Below, piece by piece: positions 43,019-53,500 of a stretch of DNA of 64,000 bases. The stretch is taken from the NCBI RefSeq assembly GCF_030269925.1, contig NC_085131.1, positions 1,130,001 to 1,194,000 on the forward strand, in the 5' to 3' direction. The DNA comes from Bombyx mori. Lineage: Eukaryota > Arthropoda > Insecta > Lepidoptera > Bombycidae. How positions within the stretch are numbered: the first letter of the stretch is position 1; each line of letters starts with the position of its first letter. The notes beneath the pieces are model-generated. The model ran no database searches and was not told where the DNA came from. It worked only from the letters and a program-made list of their open reading frames with translations. The position numbers and the translations under genes were made by a program.

Positions 43019-46000
43019 TTGCACTTGCTCGTGCAATTAGGAATATATGCCGCAATTGTTATTTTCATGAGCCATTCCTTTGATATTATTCACAAACAAC
43101 GGTTCAAATAGATTTGTTTAAATTGATTTCTAACATTAAAACACCCTGTATATGGAGCACCCAGAGAGAGTGTGTTGTCTGCACGTGCCGATCTCTGGAA
43201 ATCAATAAAAATTTAGGTTGATAAGGATAAATGAAATTAATTCTATTATTTAGTATTTATGAGAGCAGCAACAACACCAATGTGGTTGCTCTTCCACTTT
43301 TGTTTAGTAGTTTTTTGATCTTAAACCGACATAAAGTTTGTTTGTGTTATTTTACTAAAGTTTATATTTTAAAATTCATTAACAGTAATATATTGTTATA
43401 TTACTTGTGTTGTGTATAGAAAAAGCCTAAAAGAAAAGGAAAAAAAATATTTCTGATGAACTTAATTCTTAAAAAATGCAATTCACTAACTTATTGAAGG
43501 TGTGATGAATAAAATTAAATAATTATTGAATTTATTAGACTAATTATAGGAAGTGAATATAATTACATCAATTAATGCTTAAAGAGTATTACAAATGTTA
43601 TAATTCTAAAATTCTATACTATAGTATTTGTTTATACAAAAAAAAATTTGACGAATATGCTTCTATTATTTGTTAACCTAAAATGTGGTTTCCATATATA
43701 TATTTTTTTTTTCGATAGCAAATTTTTATTGTTACCATCAATGACTTGAAACTAAAATTGAAGTTAGTAAAATTCCACTAAACGCACTAAAACTGCCTGC
43801 GTTAAGGACATAGCTAGGAGTTTATTTCTGTAGCAAAGAAAACCCTAACAAGGTTTCTGTAAACTAAGCAAGAAATTTCCGATAGTGTTCTCTGACTAGA
43901 ACGATTTGCAGAGAAAACAGTTTGTAAAGTATAATGAGGAAACAAAAGACATTTTTGATGTGAATAGAGAATTACAATGGTTTTTTTTTTTGTTTTAGTT
44001 TTTTTATTATATGACAATTTATTATGATTACTAAATTAGACGAATGATTCTTTAAAGAAGCGCATATAGTTTGACTGTAGTTTCCTGAATGAAACTATCT
44101 CGTGTAACTCAAGAACGACGTGTTGTGTTTAATATTTTGAAAATAAGCCTTGATTTAAGGAAATTTAACAGAATAGTAATGTTATTAATTTAACAATAAA
44201 AGTAATGGCGCTTGATTTGAATCTTAATAGATTATATTTTGTACCTAGACAATCTAAATTTGAAATTCTGTAGCAGCGCACATTGATTAAATGTTGCTAT
44301 ACTAAAAAAAGTCAATGTTGATACAACAAAAAAGGAAATGTAATTTGACGAAGGCATAGCTTCAGTGCGCTTTCCTTTTATTCGAAAGCCATTTTGTATG
44401 CTAGCTTTCTCGTTATTTACTCGCGAAATATAACACAATTCACTTTAATTTATATAGAAACAATCATAAATATTTGTTGTAGACGTAAAACTTGGTATTT
44501 GTATAAAATGTTCAGTATATAATGCAACCGTGCGTGTTCATTTGAAAATGAGTTGAATAACAACAATTTATGTTTCAATAAGTCTGCATGTCTAATAGTA
44601 TCTCTGATTGTCTTTTCGTTTTTATATTTATGTGCCTAACCCGAGGGTACAGCGGGCTTCCAAGTGGAAAGATCCTCTTGACACTCTTGCAAATTTCATC
44701 AATGTGTATCATAAACGAATTTCAATAATGACAACCCCAAATATTCGTTACGAACGGCCTTTTGACAGTAAAACTAATATGAGGGTTAGAAAAAAAAAGT
44801 TTTTATTAGTTGCCACGCGTAGGCATTTAAGCAATCTTTTTTTTCATGCCGTGAATCCCATGCCTTCCTCTTACTCGTGTATCTGTCGAGTCATGATGCG
44901 GAGTGTTGCACGTCGCCGACGACAGGGGACGGAGCCCCGACGTGAGGTGAAGACTCCTAGGCGTTGGTGCCCTCGGGTATGAGGAATGCAACTTGAGCAA
45001 ATGTAATGTTGTGCAAATGCAACGCCACTCGTTGCAAGAGTCGAAATCGAATAGATATATTACTGTTATTTGACCGTGATTATATATCATATTATATTTC
45101 CAGTACAAAAATGTAGCTACGACAATATTATGACCAATATTTAATGTTAGATTCAATTAAATTTAGCATGTGTGCGTTGCATGTACATCTGTATGTGTAT
45201 TAATAATGTATAATTGTTACGATTTAAATAATAACGAGAATATGTATTTTTGTATGTTATAATATAATTGATAAGTTTCAGAGTTTTAAAGTATAAATTT
45301 ATGTTTCGAGTTTTCTGAATGTATTATTTAAAATGGCAACACCAATCTATACAATGGATACGTTGATGACGGTTAATTTATATGAAGGAATTAGTAAAAA
45401 CTTTTCATCTTCTTGCAATTCATGTAAATAATGATATGTAATATGGCATCACAATAGGCCTAATCTATTTATTTAGCAACAATACTATTTTACTAATGAT
45501 CTATCTATTTAGCATAATATAGAAAAGTATAATAATATATTGTTAATCAATTCAAAGAACTGAAATTAAATAAACATATATTTCCACAAGATATTTATAA
45601 ATAAGAAAAATATATAGTAAATATGTTTTATGATTAAACACTAACATATATGAGGTATAAAATGTTTATTAATTAATTAATGTACAATAATACGCATTTG
45701 TATTGTGATAAGATTTTCAATTCAATTCTTGACGAAGTAAGTTCTCATTGTTAAAGGACCTAATTTAAATACAGTATTTGTGTCGAGTCACATGACTGAT
45801 GATTTTGTTTCATTTTCGGATAATGTATTTCATACAATAAGTATAATACAATAGATTAATCTATTTAAACCTTAATGCATTTGAAATAAGTATTTTGTTA
45901 AGTGTTTTGAAAGCACGTGCCGATGGTTCTACTGGTGTAGACAATTTATATTACTTTTTTTAATTCAGTCGGCTTCAGTATCGAAATAAATAAATAACAA

Positions 46001-46350
46001 TAATTTTTTTTTAGAACATAGCCCTGCTATTGATACGGTTTAATGATCCAAAAATATAAGCTGGTTGTGTTTTTAAATTGAAACAGTCAAACGCAACATG
46101 AAAAAATCGAAAATTCACAAAAAAAAACATAATTAAAAAAAAAGCTCTACAAACAAAATGTGTATATTATATTTTAATTAGTTAATGATGGTCAATAATA
46201 AACATGTTGGCATGTACGTTTTGTTAAGAATAAATAAAATGGAATGTTTCAGTTTGTGTTTTAGTATCTTCAACTAACTATAATCCAACATAAATGAGAC
46301 TGTGCAATATTTCAAGTTGAAAGTGCTCACCCGTCTACTTTAAAAACTAT
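43019..46350. other. AT-rich intergenic sequence
   Basis: Several AATAAA words but no gene recognised. A short less AT-rich stretch at about 44610-44990 is open on the plus strand without a recognisable protein. Confidence 0.4.
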
Positions 46351-46588
46351 CTTTTTTTTATTATTGCTTAGATGTGTGGACGAGCTCACAGCCCACCTGG
46401 TGTTAAGTGGTTACTGGAGCCCATAGACATCTACAACGTAAATGCGCCCCCACCTTGAGATGGGTCTCAGTATAGTTACAACGGCTGCCCCACCCTTCAA
46501 ACCGAAACGCATTACTGCTTCACGGCAGAAATAGGCAGGGTGGTGGTACCTATCCGCGCGGACTCACGAGAGGTCCTACCACCAGTAA
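46351..46588 (-). repeat. Bm1-type SINE
   Basis: Antisense body with a small internal deletion. Confidence 0.88.
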
Positions 46589-46775
46589 ATCTTTCATCCC
46601 AATAGACAAAACTGTTTTATTTTTATGTTTTATTTTATAACCATTTCAAGACATGATTGTTGTTTAAACACACACAATCTAACTGAAAATAATCTCCAGA
46701 ATATTATTAACTCATAAATAATAGATTACAATGAAAATAAAAATAAAAATTTATTCATACAACTTCTACAAAACA

Positions 46776-47119
46776 TCAACTCAAGACACTGTCCAAATCA
46801 AAGTTAGCATAACACGAGAACTCATTAGCTAAATTATTTCGGTGTTTAGGTTGGAATTCGCATAATTTTAAATCTAGCAATTCCTTTACTATATCCTTCA
46901 TTATGGTACCGGTGCATAAAATTATTTTATCTTTCGAAAGCAATTTGATTGTCTCCGATGTTTTTGTTATGCATTCTTCAGAAAGGAATGGTGGGTCGGC
47001 CACTACTAAATCGTATGAGTGATGTACGTCAGGTGGTACCTCCTTAGGATTGTTATAATCGTAGAATATGTAGTCAGGACCGTGAACTTCAAATCGTCTG
47101 TCGTATTCTAGTAGGGTGA
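46776..47119 (-). CDS. EEF1AKMT1: EEF1AKMT1 exon 3 with stop
   Basis: 344 nt from tttcag to TGA. Encodes YIFYDYNNPKEVPPDV, LVVADPPFLSEECITKTSET and the conserved C-terminus. Confidence 0.95.
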
Positions 47120-48679
47120 CTGAAATTAAAATAATCACATTTGGTAGTTTTTAAAATTAAAGCTTCAGGTCAGTGTAAACTGATCTTTTTTATGTTGTTA
47201 CGTTTGAAAATGTTATGAGGATATTATTATACCTTGGCTAGTGAATGTGGAAAACTTTTATTTTTTAAAGTAGCCTACCTATAAATTCTAGCAGAACATA
47301 GATGACTTTACTAATTCATTTTTAGACTTTGTTTTGTGCAATACATGTTTTTTAAATTGGCTTACTTTTTCTACCTTTTTTACCTAATTTTGTTATCACC
47401 GAATGCCTTATTATGGTTCTGTGGTACACACTTCTTTTACTACTTAATTAACTGAATCTCTTAGGTATTCATTTTATATTTATTGACCTTTTAAATAAAA
47501 AATTAACTACTTAAAATTAGTGAAATTTTCAGTTTTTTAAGTTTCAGTGCTTTCCGTGGTCAACTAGGTAATTTAATTTGATTGTTTAAAATGATAGTGA
47601 CAACTAGTGAGAATTGAAGAAAATACTTTAAACTTAGCAATGTTAAATACATACCAGTCCCTCTGTCTCCGATCTGTCTTTTCAAGGGCACAAAGAGTGT
47701 GGGGCACGAAATCAGTGCCACTTTACCTCTGTCGTCTAATACTTTATCAATTACTTTGACCAGAGAGTGTACCGTTTTCTCATCATACCAAAACTGACTC
47801 AGTTGCTGAAAAAATAAGGTTTTTTTTTCTATTTATTATTTATGATGTATTTGTTGATTACAACAAACACTAGTATGAATTCTGTTTTGTGTTATATATC
47901 AATTCTGTTTGATTGCTAATCTTATTTGTGGATCTGGGCATATATTATTGTTACGTTTGGAAATGTTATGAGGATATTATTATACCTTGGCTGGTGAATG
48001 TGGAAAACTTTTACTGGTGGTAGGACCTCTTGTGAGCCCGTGCGGGTCGGTACCACCGCCCTGCTTATTTCTGCCGTGAAGCAGTAATGCGTTTCAGTTT
48101 GAAGGGTGGGGCAGCCGTTGTGACTATACTGAGACCTTAGAACTATATCTCAAGGTGTGTGGCGCATTTACGTTGTAGATGTCTATGGGCTCCAGTAACC
48201 ACTTAACACCAGGTGGGCTGTGAGCTCGTCCACAATTCTAAGCAATAAAAAATAAAAAAATAAAAAATTATGCTGCCTGGTACTTTGATCCTTCAGGATC
48301 TGTTCTGTCGGACAAGTTGATCTTATAGAAATTTGTTTTTCAGTGTCAAAGTTCCCAGTGAGCATCCCAACCAAGTATCCAAGCTGATTTTTACAAAGCT
48401 TAGTTTAACTTAAGAACTCTATTTTATGTCTGGGACCCTTGGTATACCTCCATATTGGATTGCTTAATTTAGCTAATTTTTATATGAATTCTGAAAATTA
48501 GTTGTCATAAGCATATTATTGCATACCCAATTTTCATCAAACAAAATATTCTCAGTTAATTTTTTATCCGCTTCTAGCTTTACAAGGATTTCTTGTCTTT
48601 TACTTTGTTCAGCATAGAATTCCTGTAAAGCAGCAAATGTCTCTGCTGACAATGTGGGCACGTCTTCATCTGCTTCCAT
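46776..48679 (-). CDS. EEF1AKMT1: EEF1A lysine methyltransferase 1 (N6AMT2), 3 exons
   Basis: SAM-dependent methyltransferase that modifies a lysine of translation elongation factor eEF1A in the cytosol (family knowledge). Three exons join to 648 nt, 215 aa plus stop; the human protein is 214 aa. N-terminal signature LSAETFAALQEFYAEQ; middle DENWQLSQFWYDEKT; catalytic motif VVADPPFLSEEC (DPPF/Y of class I methyltransferases); C-terminal LANEFSCYANFD. The start ATG at 48679 opens the first exon and no longer frame precedes it. A TTTATT on the plus strand at 46750-46755 is a suitable polyA signal for this strand. It is divergent from NAA80, with about 1.1 kb between start codons. Confidence 0.95.
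47655..47805 (-). CDS. EEF1AKMT1: EEF1AKMT1 exon 2
   Basis: 151 nt between ttttttcag and gtatgt. Encodes QLSQFWYDEKTVHSLVKVI and KVALISCPTLFVPLKRQ, the SAM-fold first strands; ends with the first base of a Val codon. Confidence 0.94.
48010..48250 (+). repeat. Bm1-type SINE
   Basis: Sense body with A tail, in EEF1AKMT1 intron 1 (antisense to the gene). Confidence 0.88.
48527..48679 (-). CDS. EEF1AKMT1: EEF1AKMT1 exon 1
   Basis: 51 codons from ATG to DENW, followed by a gtatgc donor. Contains the family N-terminal helix LSAETFAALQEFYAEQ. Confidence 0.94.
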
Positions 48680-49771
48680 TGCACAAAAAGATGTAGCTGG
48701 AAGATTATTTCACATATTTATAGTTCCACTATATAAATACTTACAAAAATACTAATACAAGATGGAAATATATTGTTATAGTATTATTATTATTACTGTA
48801 TATTTTAAATAATTTTAATTCACAGTTTTTCACTTTAAAAAATATAGAGAGCAAGCAGTCTGTAATGTGTGCTTTAACACTATCTCAAAGTTATGATATG
48901 TTCCAATATGTTTTCAAAAAAGTTACCAATTGATTCTTAGATTAAATATCTTGTTTTGGTGCACCGAAAGACTTTTTCACACCTCTAAACCCATATGTTG
49001 TACTTTAGACCAAATTACAATTATAAATTATAAATTGTATACACATAGACGAGCTTTGACAGCTAGAATTATAAATAGGTTAGTTTGTAAACGTCTGTAT
49101 GGGACACAGGTTCTACGCGAAAATGAGGTGGTAGAAGAAGAAACTATCTTGAAAATTACAAAATGCAACAATTATTTGTTTGGTAAGAACACACAAATTA
49201 TTTACTCTCAACCTTTTCATTAACTTTATTGTTTTAGAACTTTAAATACGGTTTTAATAAGCCTATTTTAACTTTTTATTGCTGTTTGAGTAGGTAGGTA
49301 CCTACCTACCATTGATCTTTTTGACAGTCGGCTGTTGACATTTGACACTAAATAATCAGCAATTAAAATGTGAAGAGGATTCAAACCAAAGATTAAAGAA
49401 TATTCACTTCAGAAATTGGTCAACATTAATCCCCAGATAACAATTCATTTGAAAAGAGCGAGCGATATGATTTATTTCTTGGAAATCCTCCGTTCAATGT
49501 CCAATTTAATTAACTGTTGCACAATACCATCCCCGATACAGATTAAATAGAAATGTCGCGGTTTTTTTATTATGAAATGTGGATCGTGTTCTTAATCTAG
49601 ATCGAGCAATGAGCTTTTAATAATAATTTTAACCTATATAATAAATTTTACTAACTAGTATTCCGACTAAGCTATATAGATCGTGTTGAGATATTCTCAT
49701 GCGTTAATTCTAGTCTAGTATAGCTTATTCCTATAAACTATGTTTTCTTTTTTCTTTTAGACCTTTTAAAA
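48680..49771. promoter_or_regulatory. Divergent promoter region between EEF1AKMT1 and NAA80
   Basis: About 1.1 kb separates the two head-to-head start codons, with no recognised repeat in it, unlike nearly all other non-coding DNA here. It therefore probably holds both promoters (inference). No TATA box could be assigned with confidence. Confidence 0.4.
48933..49181 (+). other. Possible 5' exon of NAA80
   Basis: An open frame without an in-frame ATG runs to a good donor (ttg|gtaaga) at 49181/49182. Its phase joins the acceptor at 49760/49761 in frame with NAA80, giving ...NNYLF-DLLK before the NAA80 Met. It contains YKLYTHRRALTARIINRL and NEVVEEETILKITK, which I do not recognise. It may be a 5' UTR exon, an N-terminal extension with an upstream start, or chance. 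Confidence 0.3.
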
Positions 49772-50377
49772 ATGGAACCCGAAAACCTTAAAGTATTACC
49801 ATTGCACAAACATCCTGAGTATTTGAAAGCATGCTGCGAAATGATAAACGAAGAGTGGCCCCGTAGTGAAACCGCAAGAATGATGTCCTTACAAGCGTCC
49901 TGCAATGAACTACCTACTAGTTTAATTTTAGTTGCGAACACAAAGTCTCTGTTGGGTCATTGTAAATTAACAGCCATACCTAGCATACCGGAGAGCTGTT
50001 TTGTAGAGACCGTTGTGATAAGCAGAGCGATGCGCGGGAAAAAATTAGGAACGTTTTTAATGAAACGCGTGGAGGAATATTGTAAAAGCGTTTTAAATTT
50101 GAAAATGATTCATTTGTCGACGAAAGGACAAGAAAACTTCTACGTGAAGTTGGGATACAAAGTTTGTGCACCTATTTCTATATACGGTGTACGATTGCCG
50201 AGCCATAGTTACAGTTCTGCTGTCAGTATTAAATTAGATAATCCAGTTGCCATCAATCCTATTACTCAGACAGTACCAGGAGCTTTCCCTCCCCCGCCCC
50301 CGCCGATGCCTAAAATTCTTAAAAATACGGACAACACAATAAAATCCAACAAAACATACATGTTCAAGTACTTATAA
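49772..50377 (+). CDS. NAA80: N-alpha-acetyltransferase 80 (actin N-acetyltransferase)
   Basis: GNAT-fold acetyltransferase that acetylates the processed N-terminus of actin in the cytosol (family knowledge). Single coding exon of 201 aa. Family marks: PLHKHPEYLKACCEMINEEW and PRSETARMMSL near the N-terminus; GHCKLTAIPS; acetyl-CoA motif VETVVISRAMRGKKLG then TFLMKRVEEYCKS; HLSTKGQENFYVKLGYKVC; and a C-terminal AFPPPPPPMPK, like the polyproline tract that binds profilin in human NAA80. The ATG at 49772 lies 11 nt after a strong acceptor (cttttag at 49754-49760), so an upstream non-coding or coding exon is likely. PolyA signal AATAAA at 50409-50414, inside the 3' end of the opposite-strand RRP5 gene. 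Confidence 0.93.
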   Translation: MEPENLKVLPLHKHPEYLKACCEMINEEWPRSETARMMSLQASCNELPTSLILVANTKSLLGHCKLTAIPSIPESCFVETVVISRAMRGKKLGTFLMKRVEEYCKSVLNLKMIHLSTKGQENFYVKLGYKVCAPISIYGVRLPSHSYSSAVSIKLDNPVAINPITQTVPGAFPPPPPPMPKILKNTDNTIKSNKTYMFKYL

Positions 50378-50423
50378 TTGATTTTATTAATTTATAAATT
50401 AATAGTACAATAAAAATTATTGA
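50378..50423. other. Shared 3' junction of NAA80 and RRP5
   Basis: Only 46 bp separate the two converging stop codons. Each gene's polyA signal lies in this gap, so each mature transcript should reach into the other gene's last exon. Confidence 0.75.
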
Positions 50424-50583
50424 TTAGAACTTTGCTTTTTCTACATATTCTATGGCGCGCTGTCGGATTATCTCCGCTTTCCCTTCATCACCGATCTTCT
50501 CTTCGACTTCAATCCATTTTTTATAGAGCACTTTCATTTTTCTAGCTGGCAACTGATGGGACGTGATGCGTTCCATAACTTGT
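50424..50583 (-). CDS. PDCD11: RRP5 last exon
   Basis: 160 nt from acacag to TAA. Encodes [20 protein letters not shown] then [13 protein letters not shown] polyA signal for this strand (TTTATT on plus, 50383-50388) sits six bases past the NAA80 stop. Confidence 0.94.
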
Positions 50584-53500
50584 CTGTGTAAAAAAAAACA
50601 ATTTTGAAAGGTTCATTTTGACATATATATATTTTTTTAATTTTATGGCCTGGTTACTAAAGCCAACATTTTGACATGTGCTCTGTGTAGTGTTGCAAAT
50701 GTGTTCTGCAAATAATGCTTTAAATTTAAAGATACAAACCTTAAATATCACTAAAGAAAAAAATGATGTTTGTGTACTGACCTAACGCGTTCGATATCGT
50801 TTTCCTTAACGAGCATATCGACGTACACGGCACACACGTCGACGCGTTGCGGGTAAACAGCGAGCACTTGTTCGAGTAAGGCTTCAGCGCGCTCTCGCTC
50901 GCCGCGGTCTCGCTCTAGCAGGGCGAACTGCACCAACACTTGTACATCTACAGACAACACACAACAGAACATTTTTATTGAAGTTATACTTCTTTAGGCG
51001 CGTTATGAAAAATTGATGAGAGTGAAATTTTACGATGCGCGCGCACCGTGACACAAAATTAACAGAAATGACGTTGCCCACTAAATCGCTCATTACAATA
51101 CGACCGACGTAACTCGGCGAGTCTGAATATAGCCGCAGGTGAACTTTCCGAAGCGCTTTTTTTTTTCTAAGGCTATTCCAGCGTAACCTTAACTAGTAGG
51201 TGAGCTCACGGGGCTCAAACCTGACGACGTTGCTAACACGAACCCTAGTAAGAGCCGTGCTTCGCAGAATCTACCACCGGATCGGAAACGCGACCCACTG
51301 AGAAGATCCGGCAAGAAACTCAGTGGGCTGTGTCTGTGGGTTAATTTACTCGTCGAGCCAATGGTCGCAAGCGACGGGTTCGACGAGAACGGTGACCGGT
51401 GCTTGAGGTACCTAAAAGCACCGTTAGTGGATCGGGAGGATCCGAGATTACGTGTTTTGGGCGACGTCGACTGCTTTCCATTCTTTCCACAGGATCGGGA
51501 ATGTAGTTACCCGCGGCCACGATGAGAGAGTTCTCGTGTCGTGCCGTTTTATCGAAGTGGTTCCGAACCGTACCGAGAATTATCGAATTATCGAATTTAT
51601 ACGATGTCAAGAAAAGGGATGTCCAATATGCGTGTTTGAGGATGTTGTTTAATCGATATTTTTTTCAAATTGATTAAAATTTAAATAAAAAAAAGGAAAT
51701 AAATTTCATAAAAATAAAGTATAACTTCTTACGCGCGTACATATAAGTACACGCACCCTTTTTTTTACTCACTACAGTCATGTGTGTTCCTGTTTGAAAT
51801 ATAAGAAGGGTAGTTTCATTCCAGCGTGGGCTTCTGGACTTACTGGTGGTAGGTAGGAGTGGGTGATATAAATCGTATATAGATTCAATACCTATATATC
51901 GCACCAATATCGTTGAATCCGATATCGCCCCGCACGAAATCTATATATCGATATCAGCCGATACACGATATTGCTCGATGTGATGCGCATCGCCATATCG
52001 TACCGATTCGTGAATCGAAATCTATATTTCGATATCAGCCGATACACGATATTGCTCGATGTGATGCGCATCGGCATATCGTACCGATTCGTGAATATCA
52101 GCAATATTCGTTTGGTTCGTATCGAATCGGCCAGAGTGAGTGAGCGCACGATAGGGATATCATGTGATGAATGAAACAGAAACAGGCATTAGCCATACAA
52201 TTGTAAACCTTATATTTAAGTCCATATGTCTGTAGATTATTCTTAGCGTATCAGCAGGATACAATTAAGGAAAGAAGTTTAAACTTTCGACCCTAACTTG
52301 AATGCAGTATAGCCTATTTGCATCGTTGAATTTAATTTCACGCGCTTTGACCTTGAACTAGAATTTTTGGACAAGTGTTTATAAATACTTAAAAGTTTTT
52401 TGTGTTTGATTTTTAAAGTACACATTTTTCTATTTTTAGTTGAATCCAAATAATTGAGTTTATTTCTTGTGTTTGTATTAAACTTTTGAAATCTACACTC
52501 TTTTGGTATATTTTGTAATTTTAAATTAAGACACAAAATACTAAAAACTGAAAATAATGTAGCCAGTCCTAAGCCTGGTAAAAGCATGAAGGAAAGCTTT
52601 TTTGATATTTTTATTTTCATGTTCTTTTTATTACTTTAAGATCATATTATAAATTGATATCAGAAAACCAACCGTATAACGTTGACTTAAATCTATATCT
52701 ACTATGATATTATATCAGCGTATCGTTTCAAATCTCAAATATCATGAATCGAGAAAATCTACTAGCATCCATCAATATATAGATTCAGAAAATATATAGA
52801 TTCAATATCCGATATTGATCCTCGATATATAGATACGATTCGATACGCGGCAAAACCGATATTACCCACTCCTAGTGGTAGGACCTCTTGTGAGTCCGCG
52901 CGGGTAGGTACCACCGCCCTGTCTATTTCTGCCGTGAAGCAGTAATGCGTTTCGGTTTGAAGGGTGAGGCAGCCATTATAACTATACTTGAGACCTTAGA
53001 ACTTATATCTCAAGGTGGGTGGCGCATTTACGTTGTGGATGTCTATGGGCTCCAGTAACCACTTAACACCAGGTGGGCTGTAAGTCTCAGTTTGACAGTA
53101 CAACGGCTGCCTCACCTTTCGAACCGAAACGCATTTCTGCAATAGGCAGGGCGGTGGTGGTGGTACCTATCTAATAGATGCCCGCTCTATTTGATCAAGA
53201 GTACTTACGTTCTTTCTTCTCCAAAACGTTCAAGGCTTTCTGCATAACGTATCTCGCTTTCTCTTTGAGATTCAGTTTGTAGCAGGCTGTCCCGCACAGC
53301 GTATAGGTTTTTGGATCCTTTTTGTATTTCCTTAGCATGAGGTCGACGAGCGCGGAGAGTTCCTGCTGCTTGCCAGTGTCCACATATATGTCCAGCAGCT
53401 TGGAGTGGACTTTGAAAGTGTCGTTCATCTGCAAAGCTTCCTCTAAAGTCTTCTGTTGAGACTCCTGTTGGGATAGTGAGATCACTTAATGATTGAGTTA

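Larger units (their letters stand above)
51836..53082 (+). repeat. Bm1-type SINE split by a hAT-like element
   Basis: Starts tactggtggtagg, is interrupted at 51854-52874, and continues gtggtaggacctcttgtgag to caggtgggctgta. Confidence 0.85.

Noticed and set aside
44608..44982. 124-codon plus-strand frame in the intergenic region
   Set aside because: No recognisable domain, starts without ATG and ends in Arg-rich sequence; likely chance or a repeat edge.
52279..52620. 113-codon minus-strand frame in the hAT-like element
   Set aside because: AT-rich, low complexity and without transposase motifs.
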